NCBI RefSeq assembly: GCF_012033735.1
Contig: NZ_JAAVJD010000019.1
Span: 1-41,781, forward strand
DNA length: 41,781 nucleotides
Direction of reading: 5' to 3'
Source: Streptomyces lonarensis
GTDB taxonomy: Bacteria > Actinomycetota > Actinomycetes > Streptomycetales > Streptomycetaceae
Shown here in pieces: positions 23,363 to 31,751 of the stretch. A program made the translations under genes and the position numbers. Below the pieces are notes generated by a model. That model ran no database searches, was not told the DNA's origin, and worked only from the letters and a program-made list of their open reading frames with translations. Positions within the stretch are counted from its first letter, which is position 1. Every line of letters starts with the position of its first letter.

Positions 23363-24907
23363 GTGTCGGCCAGCACTCCCCGTACGATCCCTGCCGAGAT
23401 CGCCGAAGCCGGTTCTGTGATGGCGCTCATCGAGCGGGGCAAGGCCGAAGGGCAGGTCGCTGGTGACGACATCCGCCGGGCTTTCGAAGCCGATCAGATC
23501 CCGCCCTCCCAGTGGAAGAACGTCCTCCGCGGCCTCAACCAGATCCTGGACGAGGAAGGGGTGACGCTGATGGTGAGCGCGGCCGAGTCGCCGAAGCGCT
23601 CCCGCAAGAGCGTCGCCGCCAAGTCGGCGTCGAAGCGGACCACCACCAGGACGGTCGCCGCCAAGACGGTCTCCGCTCCCCAGACTGCCACCGCCTCCGT
23701 GGGCGACGGCGCCGAGGGCGAGCGCGCCGCTGCGAAGAAGGCCACCGCCAAGAAGACGACGGCGAAGAAGGCCACCGCCAAGAAGACGACAGCGAAGAAG
23801 GCCACCGCCAAGAAGACCGCGGCCAAGCGGACCGCGGACGACGTGGACCTGCCGGACGAGGCGGAGCTCGCCGAGGTCCCGCCGCGCGGCAAGGGCGCCG
23901 ACGGCAAGGTCGAGGGCGAGGGCAAGGAGGCCGAGGGCTTCGTCCTGTCGGACGAGGACGAGGACGACGCGCCCGCGCAGCAGGTCGCGGCGGCCGGTGC
24001 CACCGCCGACCCGGTCAAGGACTACCTCAAGCAGATCGGCAAGGTCCCGCTGCTCAACGCCGAGCAGGAGGTCGAGCTCGCCAAGCGCATCGAGGCCGGC
24101 CTCTTCGCGGAGGACAAACTCGCCACCGCCGACAAGATCGCGCCGAAGCTCAAGCGCGAGCTGGAGATCATCGCCGAGGACGGCCGGCGCGCCAAGAACC
24201 ACCTGCTGGAGGCCAACCTCCGCCTGGTGGTCTCCCTCGCCAAGCGGTACACCGGGCGGGGCATGCTGTTCCTGGACCTCATCCAGGAGGGCAACCTCGG
24301 TCTGATCCGCGCGGTCGAGAAGTTCGACTACACCAAGGGCTACAAGTTCTCGACGTACGCGACGTGGTGGATCCGCCAGGCGATCACCCGCGCCATGGCC
24401 GACCAGGCGCGCACCATCCGCATCCCGGTGCACATGGTCGAGGTCATCAACAAGCTCGCCCGCGTGCAGCGTCAGATGCTCCAGGACCTCGGCCGTGAGC
24501 CGACGCCGGAGGAGCTGGCCAAGGAACTCGACATGACGCCCGAGAAGGTCGTCGAGGTCCAGAAGTACGGTCGCGAGCCGATCTCGCTGCACACGCCGCT
24601 CGGCGAGGACGGCGACAGCGAGTTCGGTGACCTCATCGAGGACTCCGAGGCCGTGGTCCCGGCCGACGCGGTGAGCTTCACCCTGCTGCAGGAGCAGCTG
24701 CACTCGGTGCTCGACACGCTCAGCGAGCGGGAGGCCGGAGTCGTCTCGATGCGGTTCGGCCTCACCGACGGTCAGCCCAAGACGCTCGACGAGATCGGCA
24801 AGGTCTACGGGGTGACCCGTGAGCGCATCCGGCAGATCGAGTCCAAGACCATGTCGAAGCTGCGGCACCCCTCGCGGTCGCAGGTGCTCCGCGACTACCT
24901 CGACTGA
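23363..24907 (+). CDS. hrdB: Principal RNA polymerase sigma factor HrdB (RpoD)
   Basis: HrdB is the essential group 1 sigma-70 factor. The 514-residue protein has region 1.1 (1-75), a Lys/Ala/Thr-rich linker with three 10-residue repeats (124-153), an acidic stretch ([15 protein letters not shown]), then region 1.2 from about 216, region 2 with [21 protein letters not shown], region 3, and region 4 with the helix-turn-helix [21 protein letters not shown]. Regions 1.2-4 are, from memory, nearly identical to S. coelicolor HrdB. The GTG at 23363 has GAGAGG 6 nt upstream; a TTG two codons earlier is less well placed. It is monocistronic, with a strong terminator. Confidence 0.98.
   Translation: MSASTPRTIPAEIAEAGSVMALIERGKAEGQVAGDDIRRAFEADQIPPSQWKNVLRGLNQILDEEGVTLMVSAAESPKRSRKSVAAKSASKRTTTRTVAAKTVSAPQTATASVGDGAEGERAAAKKATAKKTTAKKATAKKTTAKKATAKKTAAKRTADDVDLPDEAELAEVPPRGKGADGKVEGEGKEAEGFVLSDEDEDDAPAQQVAAAGATADPVKDYLKQIGKVPLLNAEQEVELAKRIEAGLFAEDKLATADKIAPKLKRELEIIAEDGRRAKNHLLEANLRLVVSLAKRYTGRGMLFLDLIQEGNLGLIRAVEKFDYTKGYKFSTYATWWIRQAITRAMADQARTIRIPVHMVEVINKLARVQRQMLQDLGREPTPEELAKELDMTPEKVVEVQKYGREPISLHTPLGEDGDSEFGDLIEDSEAVVPADAVSFTLLQEQLHSVLDTLSEREAGVVSMRFGLTDGQPKTLDEIGKVYGVTRERIRQIESKTMSKLRHPSRSQVLRDYLD
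23732..23821 (+). repeat. Three 30-bp tandem repeats inside hrdB
   Basis: Units 23732-23761, 23762-23791 and 23792-23821 each encode [10 protein letters not shown] or a variant. The first two differ by one base. Histone-H1-like Lys/Ala repeats are typical of the HrdB linker, and copy number varies between species. Confidence 0.9.
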
Positions 24908-24949
24908 CGCCGCGCGGCGGGGTCCTCGCACTCCCGTGGCGGTCCGATT

Positions 24950-24988
24950 CGAAGGCCGCCGCCCCGAACTCCGGGGCGGCGGCCTTCG
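24950..24988 (+). terminator. Terminator of hrdB
   Basis: A perfect 17-bp stem (24950-24966 with 24972-24988) with a 5-nt loop, 42 bp after the stop codon. Confidence 0.85.
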
Positions 24989-25323
24989 CCGTGCCCGCTG
25001 CGGCTCGCCCGCCGAGCGCCGGGTCGGGGGTCGCATGGTGGCGGGTACGGTGCGCCGACCGGGTGAGATGGGTGGAACGCCGAGGCCGGCTGCGTCGAAC
25101 GGGTGACGGTGCCCGTCGGCGGGGCGACAGGCGGGACCGCGGTGGCGGGTTCGGGGTGGCCCCGCCGGGCCCGTGGAGCCGGACGGGGAAGAGCTCACCG
25201 ACGTCCCGGGTGAGCGGACCGGGGACGGTGCTGTGGTTCGCCCGATCGGGTATCCGGGATGCGCCGCGCCGAGCAGTGGACGACCCTGGGTGATCAGACA
25301 AACCCGCTCGGTCAGGAGAATGC
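24989..25323. other. Intergenic region before the secreted trypsin gene
   Basis: About 335 bp with no recognisable gene; the open frames here give Arg-rich translations with no family likeness. The protease promoter must lie here, but I see no clear -35/-10 pair. AGGAG at 25314-25318 is the ribosome binding site of the next gene. Confidence 0.5.
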
Positions 25324-26160
25324 ATGCGTCGTCTGCCCAGACTGCTACTCGCCGCGTCCGCGCTGTCGTTGCCCCTCACCCTGCTGCCCGGGGCGCCCGT
25401 ATCGGCGGGCGAGCTGGTCGTGGGCGGCCAGCCCGTCCGCGCCGAGGACCATCCGTGGACGGTCGCGCTCAGCAGCCGTGACCAGTTCGGACCGGATCGG
25501 TCCGGCCAGTTCTGCGGGGGCGTGGTGGTCGCTCCCCGTACCGTCGCCACCGCCGCCCACTGCCTGGGGGCGGGCGGCCAAGCGGAGGCGGAGCTGCCCG
25601 CCGACCTCTCCGTCATCGCCGGCCGCAGCGACCTCGGGCGCGGGGGAGACGCGGTGGGTGAGGAGGTGGCAGTCGCCTCGGCCTGGATTCACCCGGAGTA
25701 CGACGACAACCGGCAGACCCACGACCTGGCGTTGCTCACGCTGGAGTCCGACCTGCCGGAGTCCTCCGTGATCCGTGCGGCGCCGCGGGGCCACGAGGCG
25801 TACCGCGAGGGCAACGACGCCCAGGTCTACGGCTGGGGCGACACCAGCGGGGAGGGCGACTACTCCCGCTACCTGCTCGGTGCCGACGTGCTGATGGTCT
25901 CGGACGACGACTGCGCTGCCGCCTATCCCTCGGGGAGTCCGCGCTTCGAGGGGTCGGTGATGGTCTGCGCCGGCCTCGCCGAGGGCGGCGCAGACGCCTG
26001 CCAGGGAGACAGTGGCGGGCCGCTGGTGGCGGACGGGCTGCTGGTCGGGCTGGTCTCGTGGGGAAGCGGCTGTGCGCTGCCGGAGCGGCCCGGGGTCTAC
26101 ACGAGGGGGTCGCTGGTCGCCGAGGCTCTGGCGGACCAGCAGGCAGCCGCACGGGAGTGA
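25324..26160 (+). CDS. Secreted trypsin-like serine protease (S1)
   Basis: A 278-residue secreted enzyme. Residues 1-28 are a signal peptide (RRLPR, hydrophobic core, PVSA), followed by a very short propeptide and the mature start VVGGQPV at 32. The triad is His79 (TAAHC), Asp134 (HDLALL) and Ser230 (GDSGGP). Asp224, six residues before the catalytic serine, is the S1-pocket residue of trypsin, so cleavage after Arg or Lys is expected. Six cysteines (64, 80, 197, 215, 226, 250) can form three disulfides. The ATG at 25324 has AGGAG 5 nt upstream. Streptomycete trypsins of this kind are often made during morphological differentiation, but nothing here shows that directly. Confidence 0.92.
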   Translation: MRRLPRLLLAASALSLPLTLLPGAPVSAGELVVGGQPVRAEDHPWTVALSSRDQFGPDRSGQFCGGVVVAPRTVATAAHCLGAGGQAEAELPADLSVIAGRSDLGRGGDAVGEEVAVASAWIHPEYDDNRQTHDLALLTLESDLPESSVIRAAPRGHEAYREGNDAQVYGWGDTSGEGDYSRYLLGADVLMVSDDDCAAAYPSGSPRFEGSVMVCAGLAEGGADACQGDSGGPLVADGLLVGLVSWGSGCALPERPGVYTRGSLVAEALADQQAAARE

Positions 26161-26257
26161 CCGGGGCATTCCGACCGCGCGTGGCGGGGGAGCGGCTGTG
26201 TCGGACGTCACCCGCCCCGCCGTGAGGGGCGGCCGGGTGGCCTCCCGGCATGCCAAA

Positions 26258-26297
26258 GCGGGCGGTGACAACCCCGGGGAGGGGTGCCACCGCCCGC
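26258..26297. terminator. Bidirectional terminator between the trypsin gene and a zinc-ribbon gene
   Basis: A perfect 10-bp stem (26258-26267 with 26288-26297) has a nested 5-bp stem (26271-26275 with 26281-26285) in its loop. It lies between convergent genes. Confidence 0.75.
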
Positions 26298-26367
26298 CCT
26301 GATGCTCAGCCCGTCGGGTGGGTCGGGACGCGTTGCGTCGGCCCCGTGGGTGCGGCAGGCCGCCGGA

Positions 26368-26598
26368 TCAGCGCTCCTCGTCGTTCGCGGTCTCGGGAGT
26401 CGCGGTGAGCTTCTCCGTCTCATCCTGTATTTCCGCGGCGATCTTCTGGAGCTCGGGGGAGAACTTACGGCCGTGGTGGGCGCAGAACAGCAGCTCCCCG
26501 CCGCTCACGAGCACGACGCGCAGGTACGCCTGGGCGCCGCAGCGGTCGCAGCGGTCAGCGGCCGTCAGCGGGGTCGCGGGTGTCAGAACAGTAGTCAC
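26368..26598 (-). CDS. Small zinc-ribbon protein (DUF7455 type)
   Basis: A 76-residue protein with Cys17, Cys20, Cys39 and His41/His42 in CDRCGAQAYLRVVL and FCAHHG, the arrangement of a metal-binding ribbon, followed by an amphipathic acidic helix (KFSPELQKIAAEIQDETEKL). Short proteins of this type are conserved next to hrdB and parE in actinobacteria, with no function known to me. The GTG at 26598 has AGAAGAGG 4 nt upstream. It is divergent from parE across an unusually long non-coding gap. Confidence 0.8.
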   Translation of the reverse strand: MTTVLTPATPLTAADRCDRCGAQAYLRVVLVSGGELLFCAHHGRKFSPELQKIAAEIQDETEKLTATPETANDEER

Positions 26599-27085
26599 GT
26601 CGCCTCTTCTCTAGCTCGACGAGCTGTCGTACCAGGGTCAACATCCAACCAGGCCGAAAACGTTCCCGCTCGCGGCTTTTTCTTCGGGGACTTCTCGCAT
26701 CGACTGATACCTCCCGAAGCGGCTGAACGCTGCCGGGTGGCGGCGAAAGAGCCGTATGTGCGTTGGGTGCTCCGTGTCAGCCGTGTCGAAACACGGTGAG
26801 AGGGTCTTTCCGGTCTTTCGGTCCTGCGGTGCTGATGCCGGCGGCGCCGTACTTGCCGCTGCCGGCATCGTCCTCGTGAACAAGGACGTGCCCGGAGCCT
26901 AAATGGTTCATGCCTCGAAGGGAACGCGATGTCCACGTCACCCGATCGAGTTTTCGAACGCCTGTACCACTCTGGGGTACCCTGATCGCGCTCTCGGGTG
27001 GCCTGCTCACCAGCGCTACCAAGCCTCGGTACCCTCTGAGCGGCGAACCCGCCACCCCAGCAGAATTCAGCGAGGAGCGAACTGC
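26599..27085. other. Long divergent promoter region before parE
   Basis: This 487-bp stretch has no convincing gene and looks lower in GC than its surroundings. It holds a 9-bp hairpin (26834-26842 with 26861-26869) and a short T-rich patch at 26680-26690. Two identical -10 elements, TACCCT (26978-26983 and 27030-27035), each within GGTACCCT, suggest tandem promoters for parE. A short RNA or leader could also be encoded here. Confidence 0.5.
26954..26969. promoter_or_regulatory. Possible LexA-like box before parE
   Basis: TCGAACGCCTGTACCA matches TCGAAC-N4-GTTCGA at 10 of 12 positions, the same score as the box before lexA, but here the mismatches break the inner right half-site. It overlaps the -35 position of the first TACCCT promoter. 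Confidence 0.3.
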
Positions 27086-29209
27086 GTGACCGCCGACACA
27101 TCCGCCCCGACGACCGCACTGCTAACCGGCGGTGACACCGGGAGCAACTACACCGCGCGGCACCTGCTCGTCCTGGAGGGGCTGGAGGCGGTCCGGAAGC
27201 GCCCCGGCATGTACATCGGCTCCACCGACAGCCGCGGCCTCATGCACTGCCTCTGGGAGATCATCGACAACTCCGTCGACGAGGCGCTGGGCGGCCACTG
27301 CAACCACATCGAGGTGCTGCTGCGCGAGGACGGCTCGGTGGAGGTGCGCGACAACGGGCGCGGCATCCCCGTCGACGTCGAGCCGAAGACGGGGCTCTCG
27401 GGCGTCGAGGTCGTCATGACCAAGCTGCACGCCGGCGGCAAGTTCGGCGGCGGCTCCTACGCCGCCTCCGGCGGTCTGCACGGCGTCGGCGCCTCGGTGG
27501 TGAACGCGCTCTCCGCCCGCCTCGACGTCGAGGTGGACCGCGGGGGCCGCACCCACTCCGTCAGCTTCCGCCGGGGCACCCCCGGCATCTTCACCCAGCA
27601 GGGCCCCGACGCGCCCTTCGACCCGGCGGGCGGGCTGGTCGCGGGCCGCAAGATCGCGAAGAGCCGCACCGGCACCCGGGTCCGGTACTGGGCGGACCGC
27701 CAGATCTTTTTGCGGGACGCCCGGCTCTCCCTCGACACGCTGTACGGCCGCGCCCGGCAGACCGCCTTCCTGGTGCCGGGGCTGACCATCGTGGTGCGCG
27801 ACGAGCGGCAGCCGGGGGAGGACGGGGCCGGGGTCACGACCGAGACCTTCCACTACGAGGGCGGCATCAGCGAGTTCTGCGAGTTCCTCGCGCCGGACAA
27901 GCCGATCAGCGACGTGCTCCGCCTGCGCGGCTCGGGCACCTTCAAGGAGACCGTGCCGGTCCTGGACGACCGCGGCCACATGATCCCCACCGAGGTCCGC
28001 CGCGAGCTGGAGGTGGATGTGGCGATGCGGTGGGGCACCGGCTACGACAGCACGCTCAAGTCGTTCGTCAACATCATCGCCACCCCCAAGGGCGGCACCC
28101 ACGTCGCCGGCTTCGAGCGGGCGGTCACCCGCACCGTCAACGAGGTGCTGCGCTCCGCCAAGCTGCTGCGCGTCGCCGAGGACGACGTCGTCAAGGACGA
28201 CGCCCTGGAGGGGCTGACCTCCGTCGTGACGGTCCGGCTCGCCGAACCGCAGTTCGAGGGCCAGACCAAGGAGGTGCTCGGCACCTCGGCCGCCACCCGG
28301 ATCGTCGGCCAGGTCGTGGCGAAGGAGCTCAAGGCGTTCCTCACCTCGACCAAGCGGGACGACAAGCAGCAGGCCCGCACGGTGCTGGAGAAGGCGGTCG
28401 CCGCCGCCCGGACCCGGATCGCGGCCCGCCAGCACAAGGAGGCGCAGCGCCGGAAGACCGCGCTGGAGTCCTCCGCACTCCCCGCCAAGCTCGCGGACTG
28501 CCGTAGCGACGACGTCGAGCGCAGCGAGCTGTTCATCGTCGAGGGCGACAGCGCGCTGGGCACCGCGAAGCTCGCCCGGAACTCCGAGTTCCAGGCGCTG
28601 CTGCCGATCCGGGGCAAGATCCTCAACGTCCAGAAGTCCTCGGTCTCCGACATGCTGAAGAACGCCGAGTGCAGCGCGATCATCCAGGTCATAGGGGCCG
28701 GTTCCGGGCGGACCTTCGACATCGACCAGGCGCGCTACGGCAAGGTGATCTTCCTCGCCGACGCGGACGTCGACGGCGCCCACATCCGCTGCCTGCTGCT
28801 GACGTTGTTCCAGCGCTACATGCGCCCCATGGTCGAGGAGGGCAGGGTCTTCTCCGCGGTCCCGCCGCTGCACCGCATCGAGCTGACGCATCCCCGCAAG
28901 GGGCAGGACAAGTACGTCTACACCTACTCCGACCGGGAGCTGCGCGACACCCTGCTGCGGCTGGAGCAGGAGGGCGTCCGCTACAAGGAGTCCGTGCAGC
29001 GGTACAAGGGCCTCGGGGAGATGGACGCCGACCAGCTCGCGGAGACGACCATGGACCCGCGGTACCGGACCCTGCGCCGCATCAACATCAGCGACCTGGA
29101 GGCGGCGGAGCAGTCGTTCGCCCTGCTGATGGGCAACGAGGTCGCGCCGCGACGCGAGTTCATCACCAACTCGGCCGCGACGCTGGACCGCTCGCGCATC
29201 GACACCTGA
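27086..29209 (+). CDS. parE: DNA topoisomerase IV subunit B
   Basis: ParE is the ATPase subunit of topoisomerase IV, which decatenates replicated chromosomes. The 707-residue protein has the GHKL ATPase motifs DNSVDEAL (61-68), RDNGRGIP (88-95) and GGLHGVGAS (129-137), a transducer domain, and a TOPRIM domain with EGDSALG, PIRGKILNVQK and DADVDGAHIR. I call it ParE rather than GyrB because its partner, with ParC-like features, lies in the same window and S. coelicolor parE and parC occupy this neighbourhood. The GTG at 27086 has GAGGAG 8 nt upstream. Tandem promoters lie 50-110 bp upstream. Confidence 0.92.
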   Translation: MTADTSAPTTALLTGGDTGSNYTARHLLVLEGLEAVRKRPGMYIGSTDSRGLMHCLWEIIDNSVDEALGGHCNHIEVLLREDGSVEVRDNGRGIPVDVEPKTGLSGVEVVMTKLHAGGKFGGGSYAASGGLHGVGASVVNALSARLDVEVDRGGRTHSVSFRRGTPGIFTQQGPDAPFDPAGGLVAGRKIAKSRTGTRVRYWADRQIFLRDARLSLDTLYGRARQTAFLVPGLTIVVRDERQPGEDGAGVTTETFHYEGGISEFCEFLAPDKPISDVLRLRGSGTFKETVPVLDDRGHMIPTEVRRELEVDVAMRWGTGYDSTLKSFVNIIATPKGGTHVAGFERAVTRTVNEVLRSAKLLRVAEDDVVKDDALEGLTSVVTVRLAEPQFEGQTKEVLGTSAATRIVGQVVAKELKAFLTSTKRDDKQQARTVLEKAVAAARTRIAARQHKEAQRRKTALESSALPAKLADCRSDDVERSELFIVEGDSALGTAKLARNSEFQALLPIRGKILNVQKSSVSDMLKNAECSAIIQVIGAGSGRTFDIDQARYGKVIFLADADVDGAHIRCLLLTLFQRYMRPMVEEGRVFSAVPPLHRIELTHPRKGQDKYVYTYSDRELRDTLLRLEQEGVRYKESVQRYKGLGEMDADQLAETTMDPRYRTLRRINISDLEAAEQSFALLMGNEVAPRREFITNSAATLDRSRIDT

Positions 29210-29231
29210 CCACGGCGCGCACCGCACACAG

Positions 29232-29274
29232 CCGGCGGGGGCCGGGCAGCCCGAGGCTGCCCGGCCCCCGCCGG
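29232..29274 (+). terminator. Terminator of parE
   Basis: A perfect 20-bp stem (29232-29251 with 29255-29274) with a CGA loop, 22 bp after the stop codon. It faces the convergent gene at 29305 and may serve both. Confidence 0.88.
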
Positions 29275-29304
29275 TTCGTCGGCATCCCGTGGCCCGCGGC
29301 CGGG

Positions 29305-30255
29305 TCAGTCGGCCGACGCCGGCAGCAGCGGCCGGACGGCGAGGACTTCCATGCGCGACTGGGGGAGAGCGGCGGCGCCGCAGCTCGCCGGGGAGGCGGG
29401 CAGGGTGGCCTTCTCCGCCACGGTCGCCTCCCAGTGCTGCCGGCCGTCGAGCCGGGCGACCGTCACCCGCCACCGACCGGGCCGCGGTTCGCCGGCAGTG
29501 CCGACCGTGTCGTCCCCGGCCGTGTCGACCACGTCGACGACCTCCAGGGCGTCGGCGTGCGGGTCGGCCCCGTACCGTCGGACGGCCAGCTCGGCGGCCT
29601 GCGCCGGGCGCGGCCAGCAGCTGCGCCCCCGGCAGCCGTCGACGACGGTGCGGCCCTCGCCCAGCTCCGCGAGGACGTGTCGCGCGGTCGCTGCCGACAT
29701 CCGGCCCCAGGCGTAGCCGTGGGGCAGGGTCAGCAGGGTCGGCGAGAACCGGTGGCCGCCGATGTGGGTGGTCTCCCAGACGTCATGCCCCGCGGCGGCC
29801 AGCTCGGCGGCCAGCGGCCGTCCCAGCATCGCGCAGCACCGGTCGCGTCGGCCGTTGGTGCAGACCAGCGCGACCGGCCCGCCCGGGTGAGGCTCACCGA
29901 AGCCGCCGTGGTCTCCGGCGGCCAACGCCGCCAGGTCCAGGGCGCGCAGCTCCTCGGGGTCGTCGATCAGGGCGGTGCGGACCCAGGCCCGGCCGGGAGG
30001 CGTGTGGGCGAGGAGGACACGGCGCGCGCCGCCGAGGCGGGCGTCCCGCCCGGGGCGGCGGATCAGCGCCGCCCGGACGCCGCTCTCCGGTGCCGACTCC
30101 AGGAACCGCCCCAGCGCGGGGTCGAGTCGGCTCTGGGTGAGCGCCTTGGCGCCCCAGGGGCCCGGTTGTTCCAGCAGCAGCCAGGTGCGGGCGGTGGCGG
30201 CGGTCCCGGCGAGGGACTCGGCCTGGTCGCGCGAGGCGTCGGCGCAGAACGTCAC
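29305..30255 (-). CDS. Sucrase/ferredoxin-like protein
   Basis: A 316-residue protein of the sucrase/ferredoxin-like family, predicted to carry a thioredoxin-fold 2Fe-2S centre. Conserved features are TWLLLEQPGPWGAKAL (24-39), CTNGRRDRCC (132-141), THIGGHRFSPTLLTLPHG (163-180) and GCRGRSCWP (207-215); the Cys and His residues are candidate cluster ligands. The electron partner and reaction are unknown. The GTG at 30255 fits the family start, although there is no good ribosome binding site. A -10-like TAGGCT (30301-30296 on the minus strand) lies about 40 nt upstream, inside the 97-bp gap after the citrate synthase-like gene, so it may have its own promoter or be read from that gene. Confidence 0.8.
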   Translation of the reverse strand: MTFCADASRDQAESLAGTAATARTWLLLEQPGPWGAKALTQSRLDPALGRFLESAPESGVRAALIRRPGRDARLGGARRVLLAHTPPGRAWVRTALIDDPEELRALDLAALAAGDHGGFGEPHPGGPVALVCTNGRRDRCCAMLGRPLAAELAAAGHDVWETTHIGGHRFSPTLLTLPHGYAWGRMSAATARHVLAELGEGRTVVDGCRGRSCWPRPAQAAELAVRRYGADPHADALEVVDVVDTAGDDTVGTAGEPRPGRWRVTVARLDGRQHWEATVAEKATLPASPASCGAAALPQSRMEVLAVRPLLPASAD

Positions 30256-30295
30256 GGAGGGGGCCGCCTGTCGGTACGGGGGTGGTACACCGTCG

Positions 30296-30301
30296 AGCCT
30301 A
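30296..30301 (-). promoter_or_regulatory. -10 element before the sucrase/ferredoxin-like gene
   Basis: TAGGCT on the minus strand gives a transcript start about 35 nt before the GTG at 30255. No clear -35 is visible, and the region is very GC-rich. Confidence 0.3.
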
Positions 30302-30352
30302 GCCGCGCCCGCTCCGGGGGGCCCGGCGGCGCCCCCGCCGGGGCCCGCCGGC

Positions 30353-31606
30353 TCAGGGCACGGGCCGCGGCGGCCGGGGGCCCCGGTAGTGGCCGGTGGG
30401 ACGCAGCCGCATGGCGGGCTCGGCGTACTCCTCCAGCGCGTGCGCCACCCAGCCGCTGGTGCGGGCGACGGCGAAGACGACCTGCCCTGCCTCGGGCTGC
30501 ATGCCGCAGCCCACCGAGAGGGTGGCCAGGGCGAGGTCGACGTTGCCGAACGCGGCGCGGTGGCGGCCGGCGGCCGCCACGATCCTCCGGGACGCGTCCA
30601 GTGCCGCGGCGGCCTCCGGTACGGCGGCCAGCAGTTCGAAGAGAGTCTCGGCCCGGGGGTCGCTGCCGGTGTAGAGCAGGTGGCCGATGCCCGGGACGCG
30701 GGAGCCCTCACGCAGCCGGGCGCCGACCACCGCGGCAGCGCCGTCCGCGGCTCCGGGGGCCCCGTCGCGTTCCACCGCCTCCCGCACCATGCGGTGGGCC
30801 GGCGCCGCGGCCGCGCCGTGCAGCGGCCCGTCGAGGGCGCCGAGCCCGGCGAGGGTCACGGCGTACGGGTGGGCGCGCGCGGTCGCGGCGACGCGCGCGG
30901 CGAGGGTGGAGACGGCCATGTCGTGGTCGAGCAGCAGCACCAGCGCCGCGTCGAGCGCGCGCAGGCCGGCCTCGGACGGCGGCCGGGCGGTGAGCCGGGG
31001 CCACAGCCGCGCTGCCAGCGGCGCTCCCGCCGCCGGGGGCGGGCCGAGCACCGGCTGCGCCTCCACCAGGGTCGCGACGAGGGCGCGGGCGGTGGCGTGC
31101 ACGGTGGCCGGTGTCAGGTCCGAGCGCAGCGGGTCGCCCGCGGACGCGGCGACCGTGGCGGCGTGGAGGCGGTCCTCGGCGGTGCCCGTGGCGGGCAGCG
31201 CGGCGACGGCGGCGCGGGCGTGGGCGATCTGCCCGGGTGGCGCCGTGAACCGCACCCCCGGCGCCGGCTCACCGGTCCACAGCCACTGCGCCACCTCCTC
31301 GTAGCCGTGGCGCGCCGCGAGGGCGGAGCTGTCCACGCCGCGGTAGTAGCACCGGTCGCCCTCGATCAGGGTGATGCCCGTCGCCAGCGGGGCCGCCACC
31401 GGGCCGGTCGCCGCCGGGCGCCTGCCCGACCGCTGCGAGAGCCGGTCGACCTCGGCCGCGTCGAAGGTGCTGCCGCGACCGCTGGGGGAGCGGTGCCGCC
31501 GGAGCAGCCCGCGACTGACGTAGGCGTAGACGGTCTCGGGCTTCACCCCCAGGCGGTCCGCCGCCTGCCGGGTGGTGAGTCGCTCGGTTCCCGCGTCGTC
31601 GGTCAT
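30353..31606 (-). CDS. Citrate synthase-like protein with N-terminal helix-turn-helix
   Basis: The 417-residue protein begins with a MerR/excisionase-type helix-turn-helix (LTTRQAADRLGVKPETVYAY, 10-29, with a wing to about 56), joined to a citrate synthase fold. In the synthase part the catalytic set is present: His263 (GPLHGA), His309 (GIGHLLY) and Asp357 (NVDLAL), plus His228 in LLDHDMAVST. It could therefore condense oxaloacetate and an acyl-CoA, or use the fold to sense them and control transcription. The ATG at 31606 has AGAGGA 7 nt upstream. It is divergent from a conventional synthase, with a cluster of TCAA/TTGA dyads between them. S. coelicolor has a comparable divergent pair (SCO5831/5832, from memory). 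Confidence 0.85.
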   Translation of the reverse strand: MTDDAGTERLTTRQAADRLGVKPETVYAYVSRGLLRRHRSPSGRGSTFDAAEVDRLSQRSGRRPAATGPVAAPLATGITLIEGDRCYYRGVDSSALAARHGYEEVAQWLWTGEPAPGVRFTAPPGQIAHARAAVAALPATGTAEDRLHAATVAASAGDPLRSDLTPATVHATARALVATLVEAQPVLGPPPAAGAPLAARLWPRLTARPPSEAGLRALDAALVLLLDHDMAVSTLAARVAATARAHPYAVTLAGLGALDGPLHGAAAAPAHRMVREAVERDGAPGAADGAAAVVGARLREGSRVPGIGHLLYTGSDPRAETLFELLAAVPEAAAALDASRRIVAAAGRHRAAFGNVDLALATLSVGCGMQPEAGQVVFAVARTSGWVAHALEEYAEPAMRLRPTGHYRGPRPPRPVP

Positions 31607-31618
31607 GACGCCATCCTC

Positions 31619-31677
31619 TCAACACTGATTCAATCAATATTGACAGTAGAGAGATCAATGGTTGACAGTCGGATCAA
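31619..31677. promoter_or_regulatory. AT-rich dyads between the two citrate synthase genes
   Basis: Seven TCAA/TTGA tetramers fall within 59 bp. They form overlapping palindromes TGATTCAATCA (31626-31636) and TCAATATTGA (31634-31643), then TCAATGGTTGA (31655-31665). TTGACAG is also repeated directly at 31640 and 31662. Such a cluster in a GC-rich genome is a likely operator and promoter region for both genes, possibly bound by the HTH-citrate synthase. Confidence 0.6.
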
Positions 31678-31751
31678 GGGCGGTCCGTGTCGACCGTGTC
31701 CTCGACCCGGCCGACGTGTCGGGCCCCACCCCCTCACCGCCGGGAGCAGCC

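Noticed and set aside
23732..23821. Lys/Ala repeats in hrdB as an insertion or error
   Set aside because: Repeats of this type are a normal feature of the HrdB linker in streptomycetes.
26638..26883. Minus-strand 81-codon frame in the parE upstream gap
   Set aside because: No ribosome binding site, atypical composition, no family likeness; the gap looks regulatory.
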